DNA of 12,944 bases from Candidatus Marinamargulisbacteria bacterium SCGC AAA071-K20 (GTDB lineage Bacteria > Margulisbacteria > Marinamargulisbacteria > GCA-2716485 > AAA071-K20). Positions 1 through 8,701 of this stretch are shown here, in pieces (within the stretch, counting starts at the first letter, position 1; every line of letters begins with the position of its first letter). The notes under the pieces are model-generated. The model was not told where the DNA came from and ran no database searches. It saw only the letters and a program-made list of their open reading frames with translations. The position numbers and the translations under genes were made by a program. Location: contig QFBU01000038.1 in the NCBI GenBank assembly GCA_003265975.1, positions 1 through 12,944 of the forward strand, given 5' to 3'.

Positions 1-3000
1 TGAATTAGACGAAAACCCAGACTCACTCAATAGTGGACTGGTATTGTCTACTTCAACTAAAAGTTCAAGCGGCGTTTTAGACTTTATTCCTCTAAAATCT
101 GTGTACTCCAAGACAATTTTATAAGTACCATCTGCAACAACTCGCCCAAGATCGTTTTTACCATTCCAATGAATACTATTCTGCCCCACTTCTACATTTG
201 AAATTGGACTAAGGGTTGCTAAAGGTTCATCTTGAACGGTTAAAACACGTCCAAAAATGCTACCTTTATCAGAGACATCAAAACTTAAAGACCAATTAGA
301 TTCAGATCGAATAAAGGTTGATGACATGGCCACATTCGAAATCCCATCCCGGTTTCTATGAACAACTAATTGCTGTACATCTGACAACCTGACATTACCA
401 GCCCTATCTTCAATCTCAACACTAACATCGTACTCCCCATCAATAACTGACAATTGGTCTGACTTACCATCCCAAGTTAATTGAAAAGACGTCGAAAACT
501 GGTCATCTTCTATAACTCTAAATCGTTCTGAACTGCGGGTATTAACACGCATTTTAACTTTAACAGGTTCATTACTTTCTATTGTAAAAACAGTATTTTC
601 GCTGACACCATCTCCATCGGGAGAAAATAAAGTATTACTAATCGACAAGCCATCAAAGTTAGGTGTTGCCGTATCAACAGTCAAAACAACCGAAGATGTA
701 GTAGTATTACCCGCACTGTCATATACACTTAAAAACAACTCATGCTCACCGTCATCAAACCGGCTAGACTCCAAAAGCCCATCAAAAGCCAAGTTCAAAC
801 TATTATTTTTTGAAAAATCTTCATTGAGTAAAAGCCTGTCTTTATAATGAAGTTCTGCACGGTCCAGCTCTAAACTATCATCCTCAACTTCAAAACTTAT
901 AAGTAAAGGATCGGTATAGTTAAAGTGGTCATTTTTGAGATCTAACTTTTTAATAACTGGTAATTTATGATCGATATAAATAGGCTGCCTAAAGCTTACC
1001 TGTTTTCCAAAAATATCTGTCACTAAATACTCTAGTTCGTATAAACCAAATGAAGTAAGAACATCATTAATTTCACCATCCCATTTAAATGAAATATCGC
1101 CTAATTTAACATTTTCACTAGTATAAACATCCCCAAGTTTTGATATATTCCATAGTGACACGTCTAGGTCTTTTGCATAGTTAATACGACCTTGTTGAAT
1201 CAATAGAGACAAAGTAATTTCAGGATTCACCAAGAATGAATATTTTGGAAGCTCAGACACAATAAAACTTGGGTCTGCCGATCGAATAATAGTTGATTGT
1301 GTTACTACTCTTTGATTTTTCAACACATCTTCGAGTAAAACTCTAACGGTATACTCACCCGATTCTAGTGACGGAAAGTTACTTTTTACTAAATTTGAAA
1401 GTAAAAAGTTCCCGGTTGACTCAATAGATGAATTTAACAAATGAGTATTTCCATCAACATCTAAATAAAAAGAGCTCAACACCTTTTGAGAAAAATTATC
1501 AGTTACGCTATAAAACAACGACGATTCAAAGTCATAATTGAGAGTTGGAGGAATAGAAAGAGTAATAGTTTCTGGAGCTGTTCTGTCAATAAATGTATTT
1601 ACCGTTACCGCAGAAGTATTTCCAGCACCATCTTGCATTGAAAAGGTAACCCACCCTTCACCTTCTTCTAAGTTTGATAAATTCAAAAGGACAGTCGAAA
1701 TACCATCAGAAAGGTTAAATGTAGAAACCGATTCATCTAAATACACAGACAATAACCCCGCTTCAGTACTAGTTAAAGAATACAGCAAGTTAATTACAGA
1801 CGAATTTGCTTGAATAGGGTCTAAATTAGAAACATCTGGAGGATAACGATCTATAGAAATAGGAAACTGTAAAACCGTTTTTAGACCTTTTTGATCTACT
1901 GCTTTTAAGACAGCGTCATAAGTACCATCTCCCAATAAAGAAACAGTCTCTTGGTGTAAAAGAAATTGGTTAGAAGTAGCCATATTACTCTCAAGTTTCA
2001 ATATTTCATTGTTTTGAGTGCTCAAAAGGACTAATTCAAATTTAACCAACTCATTTGCCGTTACATTAACGGCTAAACTGTCTTTAATTCCATCTCCATT
2101 TGGGGAAAACAGACCATTGTCAAAATTAAGAGAACTCAATAAGTGAGGGGCTTGACGATCTAATAATAAGCTAACTGTGACACCCAAAGAAACATTACCC
2201 GCTAAGTCACTGGCAATTAATTCATATGTAAACTTACCATCCACTAACAGATTTTGAGAACTTGTAGTAGCCCAGTAATGCATTACTTCCTCGGTTTGAA
2301 ATGCAGTTTCATCTGAATAAAAAAGCCCCCCCGATTCATCATAAACGGTAAAAATAACATTACTTGCTTCGTTCATATTAATAGATGTTACATAGTAATC
2401 TCGACCATTTTTAGATAAAAGATTCAAACTAGGAATTACAACCCAATTTGGAGGAATCAGGTCCAACCTAACAACTTTTTGAAAATCAGTATTTCCAAGT
2501 AACTGAAATGAGGACTCTCCATCACTATCAATAAACTGACCTTTTTTAGTAACTTTTCTAACAACAAAACTAGTTGTTTTTTCAACAGGTACGTTCGCTG
2601 AGCTAAGCGAAGGATCTAAGTCATCTAAAACCAAGGACCACCTATTCTCAGATGCTTGTTGAAAAACTTGCTGAAAAACAATATCTACATTTTTAGATGT
2701 ATCTTCCCAAAATAAGGTAATATTACTAGTATTAATTAACTCAACTCTAGACCCAATTAAACCAAAAGGCTGAAGTAAGTTAACCGTTTTACCTACGTTT
2801 AAATCTGACTGTTCCCCTGTTCTTTTTATCCAGCCCGATTCATCAATTACATATGCAAATTCTCCATCTTCCAAATAAATTGAAGCAAACTCATAATTTG
2901 GACTGGTAATTTTTGGCTCTTTATACGGAAAACTAAGCGAATCATCTTCTTTAAAATTAGACTTAAGTTCATCTCTAAAAATATTGAAATAACGGTATTC

Positions 3001-3144
3001 TTGACCAGCTTGTGAGTTCAGTCGAAAGATTAAACCTCCATTAAATAATGATGAATTATTGTTCTGTCCCGCAAAAACACTGCTAGAACAAACTAAAAAC
3101 ACAAAGCTAGTAATTAGTAAAAAATGATTAATAAGCTTCTTCAT
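1..3144 (-). CDS. Giant secreted Ig-like repeat surface protein (3' end outside the window)
   Basis: The minus strand is open for 1048 codons from ATG 3144 to the window edge without a stop, so the C-terminus is missing. The N-terminus (MKKLINHFLLITSFVFLVCSS..VFA-GQ) is a clear Sec signal peptide. The rest is beta-rich and built from bacterial Ig-like modules: an SPNGDG motif near residue 345, a second SPDGDG near residue 840, several D-x-AGN motifs (about 315, 515, 800 and 900), and a FlgD-Ig-like segment (HWNGKNDLG..ADGTY) near residue 990. Such modules are typical of long extracellular or cell-surface proteins; binding or adhesion is an inference. The gene is last visible in the envelope operon and overlaps the 3' end of the preceding gene by 17 bases, implying translational coupling. 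An in-frame ATG at 3153 is an alternative start; GGAG lies 3 bases before it and 12 before 3144, so the start is uncertain. A sorting or anchoring domain could lie beyond the window. No catalytic motif was seen. Confidence 0.9.
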   Translation of the reverse strand, partial: MKKLINHFLLITSFVFLVCSSSVFAGQNNNSSLFNGGLIFRLNSQAGQEYRYFNIFRDELKSNFKEDDSLSFPYKEPKITSPNYEFASIYLEDGEFAYVIDESGWIKRTGEQSDLNVGKTVNLLQPFGLIGSRVELINTSNITLFWEDTSKNVDIVFQQVFQQASENRWSLVLDDLDPSLSSANVPVEKTTSFVVRKVTKKGQFIDSDGESSFQLLGNTDFQKVVRLDLIPPNWVVIPSLNLLSKNGRDYYVTSINMNEASNVIFTVYDESGGLFYSDETAFQTEEVMHYWATTSSQNLLVDGKFTYELIASDLAGNVSLGVTVSLLLDRQAPHLLSSLNFDNGLFSPNGDGIKDSLAVNVTANELVKFELVLLSTQNNEILKLESNMATSNQFLLHQETVSLLGDGTYDAVLKAVDQKGLKTVLQFPISIDRYPPDVSNLDPIQANSSVINLLYSLTSTEAGLLSVYLDESVSTFNLSDGISTVLLNLSNLEEGEGWVTFSMQDGAGNTSAVTVNTFIDRTAPETITLSIPPTLNYDFESSLFYSVTDNFSQKVLSSFYLDVDGNTHLLNSSIESTGNFLLSNLVKSNFPSLESGEYTVRVLLEDVLKNQRVVTQSTIIRSADPSFIVSELPKYSFLVNPEITLSLLIQQGRINYAKDLDVSLWNISKLGDVYTSENVKLGDISFKWDGEINDVLTSFGLYELEYLVTDIFGKQVSFRQPIYIDHKLPVIKKLDLKNDHFNYTDPLLISFEVEDDSLELDRAELHYKDRLLLNEDFSKNNSLNLAFDGLLESSRFDDGEHELFLSVYDSAGNTTTSSVVLTVDTATPNFDGLSISNTLFSPDGDGVSENTVFTIESNEPVKVKMRVNTRSSERFRVIEDDQFSTSFQLTWDGKSDQLSVIDGEYDVSVEIEDRAGNVRLSDVQQLVVHRNRDGISNVAMSSTFIRSESNWSLSFDVSDKGSIFGRVLTVQDEPLATLSPISNVEVGQNSIHWNGKNDLGRVVADGTYKIVLEYTDFRGIKSKTPLELLVEVDNTSPLLSESGFSSNS

Positions 3145-3913
3145 CAAATTCATCGTCTCCAAACGTTGGTCGTAAATTTACATCAGTAAAACGAGTTTCT
3201 TTAATATGTGTCTGAACGTCGTCGTTCTTCTCTACTATAGTCACACTTTTAATATAAGTCGGTACTGGTAATTTTTCTTTGATAAGCTTGTGCTTAAATG
3301 TTTGGGCCTTACTTTTATGATTATCTATAAAACTATAATCAAAAATCACCCAGCTAGATGCTCGTATAGAATTGTTTCTAAACAACTCAACTTTTTTAAG
3401 TAAAGGAGGGTTCTTTGAGAGTGTTAACCGCAACGTTGTGATAGTATTTTGAAAAAATTCATCAATACTTTGACCGCCTCGAATAAAGGGCTGCAAATTT
3501 AAAACAAAATGGTCATTCGTTTCAGAGTGAACTTGAAAATTAAAATTTGAAGTCGCTGTTTCTAAGTCCATTTGTTCTAAAAAGTCTGTAGGCCCCTCAA
3601 ACGGAAAGTCACGTTCTTGTTTTAAAACTTCATTCCTAAAAACAAAGAAATACCCAAACTTATTTTTAACATGCACTTGCTTAATATCGTCGTTCACCTG
3701 GGCAACTTTATTTCCATTATCATCTTGCTTATATAAATAATTAAAGCTCGTTACTTTTCTTGGGCTCACTTTATGGATATAAACAGTAGATTCAAATGCT
3801 GAAATATGATTTAGAGAGTTTTTAATACCCCCTAAAACATCCAAAATGCTTTCTGTACTCTGAGAAAAAGAAGCAGTAGAAATCAACAATAAAATCAAAA
3901 TTATTAGTCTCAT
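3128..3913 (-). CDS. Periplasmic protein, possibly LolA-like fold
   Basis: This 261-residue protein starts with a short signal peptide (MRLIILILLLISTASFS-QS). The mature part opens with an amphipathic helix (about 21-38) and continues as alternating beta strands with hydrophobic/aromatic residues (YFFVF, NFNFQVHS, FVLNLQPF), ending in an acidic tail (GDDEFDEEAY). Signal peptide, one helix, then a run of antiparallel strands at about 200-260 residues resembles the half-barrel of LolA/LppX/RseB-type lipid or lipoprotein carriers. This is fold-level inference; I recognise no diagnostic motif. A GAGG ribosome-binding site at 3919-3922 overlaps the stop of the upstream barrel gene, from which it is separated by 7 bases, and supports ATG 3913. 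Its place between an outer-membrane barrel and a giant secreted protein suggests a periplasmic chaperone or carrier dedicated to one of them. Confidence 0.85.
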   Translation of the reverse strand: MRLIILILLLISTASFSQSTESILDVLGGIKNSLNHISAFESTVYIHKVSPRKVTSFNYLYKQDDNGNKVAQVNDDIKQVHVKNKFGYFFVFRNEVLKQERDFPFEGPTDFLEQMDLETATSNFNFQVHSETNDHFVLNLQPFIRGGQSIDEFFQNTITTLRLTLSKNPPLLKKVELFRNNSIRASSWVIFDYSFIDNHKSKAQTFKHKLIKEKLPVPTYIKSVTIVEKNDDVQTHIKETRFTDVNLRPTFGDDEFDEEAY

Positions 3914-3920
3914 ATCATCC

Positions 3921-6900
3921 TCACAAATTAATACTAAATTGCACTAAAAAATCCCAAATCTCATAATAAACAGGCCTTTTTTCAGTTTCAAAATCTAGTT
4001 GAGCAATTAAATTAGCATTTAATAAATTAAATAAACGAACATTATATCTAGACCGAAGCGACGCTTTATAACTCTCTCGTGTTTCGCCACTAACCGATCT
4101 TGTATATTCAAAATAAGTATTCCATTGCCAATTTTGATTAGGTCTATAAAACAAATCAACACGAGGTGTAAGTAAAAAAGTGTCATTTAAATCCTGAATT
4201 TTTTCACGTTGTAAAGTTGAGCCCCCAGTAAGTTTTGTATTAAGCTTAGGTGTAGTTTTCCATTCAGAACTAAGTTCAATGGAATCAGACAACAAATGTT
4301 GATTTCCAAAATCATTATATTTTTGCAAAGTTTTAGTCTCACTGTGTTGAAAATCAGAGTCAATCTTAATATCTGATTTTATAGTTTTAGAATACCCAAA
4401 CTGATGAGAACTTTGTAATAAAGTCAGCTTTTCATAATCACTTAATTCCGAAGGCTGATTATAGTCAGTTGAAAAGTCGGTATCGTATTCCAAATTATAT
4501 CTAAAAGAACTTTGCTTTTCTGTCTCAAAATTATAATTCAAAAGAGTAGTATTTTTTCGTTGAGATTTACTAGTTTCTACTAACGGAAGTGAATTTAATT
4601 TTAAGCTGCTTTTTTTTGTATTTTTGTATGCGATATTCAAGCTTCCGTTAGAAAATAAAATGGTGTCCATCTGCAATTGATGAGTAAATTTATTTTTGTA
4701 TCGTAAATTAGAGCCAAGTATTTCTTCATTTTGAGGTTTTAAACGATATTTAAAGGTTAAATTTCGTCGAGGTCGCACTCTAAATTTTATGTTTGCATTT
4801 CTCTTAATCACTCGATAAGGAACGTTATTTAAATCCATTTTAACCGTCTCCAATTCATAATCTCCATTTGTTTGAAAACGTCTTGAAATTCTAAATTTAT
4901 ATCCAATGCTAGAAAGCGCACTCTTACCCTCTTTGCTGTCGTGAACATACTCTGCCGCCCCATTAAAAGAATACCTATTTACAGGTTCAATATTAGAAAT
5001 AAATCCATACGAGTTTCTAAATTGAGTTTCTCCAGTATCTAATGATTTGTTTTTCAATTCTGTATGGGTTGTTAAATTAAACTTATTAATACCAACAACC
5101 ATTGTGTCAATTTTCAAGGCCTTATTACGTTCATTTGAATCCGGTTCAAAAGTATAAGTCACTCGCTCATATTCTACACTAGGTTTAAGTTGAACAAATC
5201 CTAGTGTCTTCAAATAGCCAAGGTTATTACGTTCTACTTGTTGCGAATATTTACTTTGTGTATCTGAAAGATCAGAATCAAAACGCTTATAATATCTATA
5301 AGACGCAGGTCCTAACCTAAGTCCCAAATCAAGTAGTTCTTCATTAATGTTCCCTTCGTTTTGAAAATATCGTCGAAAATCATGGTCACCATAAAGCGTA
5401 GTAGATTTTTTAGGGCTTGTTTCAAAAGAAAAATCGTACCCTAGCAAACCTGGATAAAGTGAGGGGTTACCAAATGTCTCGTAAGAAGGTCCAATTTTTT
5501 TAATATTAGCCGCTACAACTGTTTGGTCTGATTTATATGAAAAACCTTCCTTGAATGCCAGTCCAGTAGAAGTATTATGATTTAATTTATTACGTTTATT
5601 TGATAAACCTAATTCTTGCTTAGTTGATACAGACTCTGAAAACTTATAATCTGATCGCAAAGCAATAACTGAATGAGAAATTGTATCTGAACCAGAAACA
5701 ACTGAACCTCTATTCTCATCGACTAAGTCGTTCTGATTAAGAATGGTAACACCATACATATTACTATTTTCGCTAGACACATATTCAAGGTCAACTGCAG
5801 TTAATGCTCGTTTAAACGTGCTTTCTGAAAATTCATAATCTACTTCAATGAGTTCTGTATTTAATAGAAAATGCTTTTTTAGTATAATTTGTCCTAAATC
5901 GTAGTCAATTTCGTAGTCTTGTTGCCGCTCTAAAGTATGACCATTAAACTTAACACTCTCGGAATAGATAACAACAGGAGCATGTCTTAAAAAATAGGGC
6001 CCCTGACTATTATTTCCGTGCAGCTGCTCATACGTAGATACCCCCTTAGACACACTTGTTAAAGCCTCTACCCTAAAAGGTGATTTTTTATAAATAACAG
6101 TCACACCATCCAATCTTTTAGAGAAAGCTGCCAACTCAGAACGATTTAAATTAGCAACATATTCTCCAAAAAATAAATCCCACATGCTAGTAGACAACTT
6201 CACACTATTATTATTTGTATTATCAAAATCTAGTGTAGAATCTTGGATAGTAGCCTCTACCTCTACAGGACCAGCTTTCCCATTGATATTAACAAGTAAT
6301 AATTCGTCCCGCTTTGTACCAGAAACCGAACCAGGCTTTGAGCCTTTTACGAGTTTAGATCGATAAGTAAAACTTTTCACACCTCTTATATTCAAATTAC
6401 TAGTCACTCCAGCAATTTTAGTATTTAAGAGGTTATGCTCAGAGTAATTTTGGGGAACGTCTTTGTAGTTTTGGCTCACAGATCTAGAAAACTGCTTGGG
6501 ATATACGTCAAAGTATTTCAAACCAGAGGATTGCTCCTCTAAAAAAGGTTTCCAATCCTCTACATTATCATTAATTGCCACTTCAAAAACTTTATAATAT
6601 ATTATTTTGTCTTTTTCTAATTCCAATAAAACAGGTATTTTTTTCTTATTTGGTAGTGTATCAATATCAATTTTACCTATATAAGCTGAACCTAAAAGCT
6701 TATTCAAGACATAGGTACGTTTATTAAACGTTAACTTAACTTTATCAACTGGTGTTTCTAGGCTTACTAAAAACATATAGTCACCACGTTCCTTCAAAGG
6801 TTGTGGTGTTACAATTACGTAAACGTTATCAACTAAATAATATCGATTCGGGTTATTCCGCTCTTTTAGTTTAGAATATCGGTCCTTTATCCTCCTTTTT

Positions 6901-6932
6901 TTTCCTTTTGACTTGTAATCAACTGGTTTCAT
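3921..6932 (-). CDS. Ig-domain outer-membrane beta-barrel protein without its own signal peptide
   Basis: This 1003-residue protein begins with a strongly basic stretch (MKPVDYKSKGKKRRIKDRYS) and has no hydrophobic signal segment, unusual for an outer-membrane protein. Residues about 32-122 form an Ig-like domain resembling those of the two upstream proteins (P-x-PLKERGDYMF...IPVLLELE). A middle region carries GPYFLRHAPVVI near 310 and QDYEIDYDLGQIIL near 338, a motif pair I associate with SprA-like and other large barrels of FCB-group and candidate-phylum bacteria (from memory, not searched). From about 370 to the end there are many short amphipathic strands with aromatic residues and polar turns, ending WDFLVQFSINL, as expected for a barrel although the last residue is Leu rather than Phe. 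Its ATG overlaps the stop of the upstream coiled-coil gene (ATGA) immediately after an A10 run, so it may be made as a fusion with that secreted protein. Role inferred: outer-membrane pore or anchor of the operon's system. Confidence 0.9.
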   Translation of the reverse strand: MKPVDYKSKGKKRRIKDRYSKLKERNNPNRYYLVDNVYVIVTPQPLKERGDYMFLVSLETPVDKVKLTFNKRTYVLNKLLGSAYIGKIDIDTLPNKKKIPVLLELEKDKIIYYKVFEVAINDNVEDWKPFLEEQSSGLKYFDVYPKQFSRSVSQNYKDVPQNYSEHNLLNTKIAGVTSNLNIRGVKSFTYRSKLVKGSKPGSVSGTKRDELLLVNINGKAGPVEVEATIQDSTLDFDNTNNNSVKLSTSMWDLFFGEYVANLNRSELAAFSKRLDGVTVIYKKSPFRVEALTSVSKGVSTYEQLHGNNSQGPYFLRHAPVVIYSESVKFNGHTLERQQDYEIDYDLGQIILKKHFLLNTELIEVDYEFSESTFKRALTAVDLEYVSSENSNMYGVTILNQNDLVDENRGSVVSGSDTISHSVIALRSDYKFSESVSTKQELGLSNKRNKLNHNTSTGLAFKEGFSYKSDQTVVAANIKKIGPSYETFGNPSLYPGLLGYDFSFETSPKKSTTLYGDHDFRRYFQNEGNINEELLDLGLRLGPASYRYYKRFDSDLSDTQSKYSQQVERNNLGYLKTLGFVQLKPSVEYERVTYTFEPDSNERNKALKIDTMVVGINKFNLTTHTELKNKSLDTGETQFRNSYGFISNIEPVNRYSFNGAAEYVHDSKEGKSALSSIGYKFRISRRFQTNGDYELETVKMDLNNVPYRVIKRNANIKFRVRPRRNLTFKYRLKPQNEEILGSNLRYKNKFTHQLQMDTILFSNGSLNIAYKNTKKSSLKLNSLPLVETSKSQRKNTTLLNYNFETEKQSSFRYNLEYDTDFSTDYNQPSELSDYEKLTLLQSSHQFGYSKTIKSDIKIDSDFQHSETKTLQKYNDFGNQHLLSDSIELSSEWKTTPKLNTKLTGGSTLQREKIQDLNDTFLLTPRVDLFYRPNQNWQWNTYFEYTRSVSGETRESYKASLRSRYNVRLFNLLNANLIAQLDFETEKRPVYYEIWDFLVQFSINL

Positions 6933-6946
6933 ATTTTTTTTTTAAT
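6929..6946 (-). other. ATGA gene overlap preceded by A10 homopolymer (candidate frameshift site)
   Basis: On the minus strand the coiled-coil gene ends ATT, then ten A residues (6934-6943), then TATGA, where ATG (6932) starts the barrel gene and TGA (6931-6929) stops the coiled-coil gene. Reading one base back within the A run changes the end KKKI-stop into KKKN followed by MKPVDY, joining both proteins in frame into about 1593 residues. A10 runs are known substrates for transcriptional slippage and for -1 ribosomal frameshifting. The barrel protein lacks a signal peptide while the upstream one has one, which makes fusion functionally attractive. It could also be plain translational coupling, or a one-base homopolymer error in the assembly. 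Confidence 0.5.
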
Positions 6947-8701
6947 CTCTAGAGATATATCCTGCATTAGATGAATAAGTTCCTCTTTCTGAGTAGTTAA
7001 AGAGTCATTGGACTTTTCCTCAAGGCTTGACTTAAATTTTATAAACTCGAGTTGCTTCATTAAGCGATTACGATGAATTGTAAGTTTAGTAGAAGACACC
7101 AGCATGTCTTGTTGCATAATTGAGTCATTCAATTGTTGAATTTTCTGTAATTTTCCTTGGGTTTGTAATTGCTTTGTAATATCAGAAAAAGAATCCTTCA
7201 TTTCCTGAAACTCAAGCATCTTACTATCCAATTCACTTTTACTTTTGTCATATCCCGCTTGGGCATTTTTAAATTTTTTATCCTGTTTTTTTGCTTGGAC
7301 TTTAAGTTGCTCTTCTAACTGCTGTAGCCTATTTATTTGAAAATGAAGTTGTTTTTTTTGTGACTCAATAAGTTTTTTGGAGTCCTTCAGCTTGTCTTCA
7401 CGCTTAGTCAGTCGTTTGACTTTCTTTGATAATGTGGTCTCCATAATCAACATTTTTTCTTCTTTCTTTCTATACTTTTTTTCAGTACTAGACAATAATT
7501 GTTCTTGCTTTGATACCACATTTAACTTGTCCTGGATACGGGTTTCATATTCAGTAATTTTTGATTCTCTTTTAGTCTGTTTCTTCTGCTTTTTCTTAAA
7601 CCGCTTCAATTCTTTCTGTAAACTCAACTTGTCCTTATCTAAGATCACTTTCTTATCGTATATATCTAAAATCTGATCTTGAAGTTTTTCTTTTTCAGTC
7701 GTTACCTGCGCCTTCTCATTTTGAATATATACAAATTCATCATTCAACAATTGTTCCTTTTCAATTAACACCCGTCCCTTTCTATCTACTTGAACTTGTT
7801 GATCAATCATAGCTTTCTTTAAGTTTATAAGTTCATTTTCTTTGTCTTTTATGTCTCTCTCTCTACCAGAAGTAATCACTTTACGAGCATGTAACAATTC
7901 TTTTTCTATCCTGTTTTTTTCGCCTTTTTGAAAAACGGCTTCTTCCTTATTTCTTAACGTTGACTCTTTAACACTCAATTTCATTGATAATTTAGATTGT
8001 TCTTTTTTTTGCGCATCAAGTATTTTTTTCAATTCATCATAGGCTTCTTGATTTACAGTAAGTTCCCTTAGCTTAATCTGAAGCTGTTTCTGATCAATTT
8101 CAAATTTTTCAAGATTACTAGCTAATTTATTTTCTAAAGCAAGCAGTTTTTTTGATTGTTCTGCTAATTTATTTTTTTCATTTGCCTTATTTGAAAGTTG
8201 GGTCATTTCTTTTTTAAGTCGCTCAATCTCAATCTCCAAAGACTTCCTATCCTTTTCATTTAATGCATTTTGAACTGCTAATTCGTCAATTTTCATGTTT
8301 AAAAAATTAATTTTGGACTGTTCTATAATGTTAACGGCGCCGTCATAATTACCTGAAGCCTCTACTTTTAAAGGAGTCATTACTTGAACAGTATACGGAA
8401 GTTTATGAGTTTGGTTGTTTAGCTGAATAGTTACAAAGAAAGTATATTCACCCTCTAAAGCAGTTTCTGGAACTGATACAGAAGACATAAAGACATCTTC
8501 CCCAACTCTAGAAAACAACATTGTTTTATCAAAAATTTTCAACGTAGGCTCCTCCATTCCACCCTCAGAAAATAAAGTAATTCGCAATTTATCTCCAACT
8601 TGAACCGGGTTTGGGGCAACCGATATTCGGAATGTAGAGGCATTCAACCCAGTAAAAAAAAGAAGAATTCCTAAAAATATTATTTTACAGTTTAAGGTCA
8701 T
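6929..8701 (-). CDS. Secreted Ig-like domain plus long coiled-coil protein
   Basis: This 590-residue protein has a Sec signal peptide (MTLNCKIIFLGILLFFTGLNA-S), then an Ig-like domain at about 23-115 with NPVQVGD (31-37), ALEGEY (81-86) and LPYTVQV (101-107). From about 125 to the C-terminus it is almost entirely charged Lys/Glu/Gln/Leu helix with heptad-like spacing and no Pro break, which predicts a coiled coil of about 460 residues, roughly 70 nm if it were one uninterrupted helix. It is therefore a likely periplasmic or surface-exposed fibrous protein. It overlaps the preceding paralogous Ig/coiled-coil gene by 17 bases and the barrel gene by 4, so all are likely co-translated. It ends in KKKI after an A10 tract and may extend into the barrel by frameshifting. 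No enzymatic motif is seen. SMC-type similarity would be only compositional, since there are no Walker motifs. Confidence 0.9.
   Translation of the reverse strand: MTLNCKIIFLGILLFFTGLNASTFRISVAPNPVQVGDKLRITLFSEGGMEEPTLKIFDKTMLFSRVGEDVFMSSVSVPETALEGEYTFFVTIQLNNQTHKLPYTVQVMTPLKVEASGNYDGAVNIIEQSKINFLNMKIDELAVQNALNEKDRKSLEIEIERLKKEMTQLSNKANEKNKLAEQSKKLLALENKLASNLEKFEIDQKQLQIKLRELTVNQEAYDELKKILDAQKKEQSKLSMKLSVKESTLRNKEEAVFQKGEKNRIEKELLHARKVITSGRERDIKDKENELINLKKAMIDQQVQVDRKGRVLIEKEQLLNDEFVYIQNEKAQVTTEKEKLQDQILDIYDKKVILDKDKLSLQKELKRFKKKQKKQTKRESKITEYETRIQDKLNVVSKQEQLLSSTEKKYRKKEEKMLIMETTLSKKVKRLTKREDKLKDSKKLIESQKKQLHFQINRLQQLEEQLKVQAKKQDKKFKNAQAGYDKSKSELDSKMLEFQEMKDSFSDITKQLQTQGKLQKIQQLNDSIMQQDMLVSSTKLTIHRNRLMKQLEFIKFKSSLEEKSNDSLTTQKEELIHLMQDISLEIKKKI

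Noticed and set aside
1538..1813. Plus-strand open frame opposite the giant Ig-repeat gene
   Set aside because: It lies wholly opposite a continuous minus-strand frame with signal peptide and Ig motifs; its translation shows no recognisable features.
6184..6366. Short plus-strand frame opposite the barrel gene
   Set aside because: Antisense shadow of a well-supported coding region, without a ribosome-binding site or known motif. The same applies to 10028-10243 and 12353-12613.
7377..7676. Plus-strand frame rich in Phe and Ser opposite the coiled-coil gene
   Set aside because: The hydrophobic composition is the antisense of Lys/Glu codons in the coiled coil, not a membrane protein.
6929..8340. 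SMC/Rad50-like ATPase for the 590-residue coiled-coil protein
   Set aside because: There is a signal peptide and no Walker A, Walker B or signature motif; the resemblance is only Lys/Glu-rich composition.
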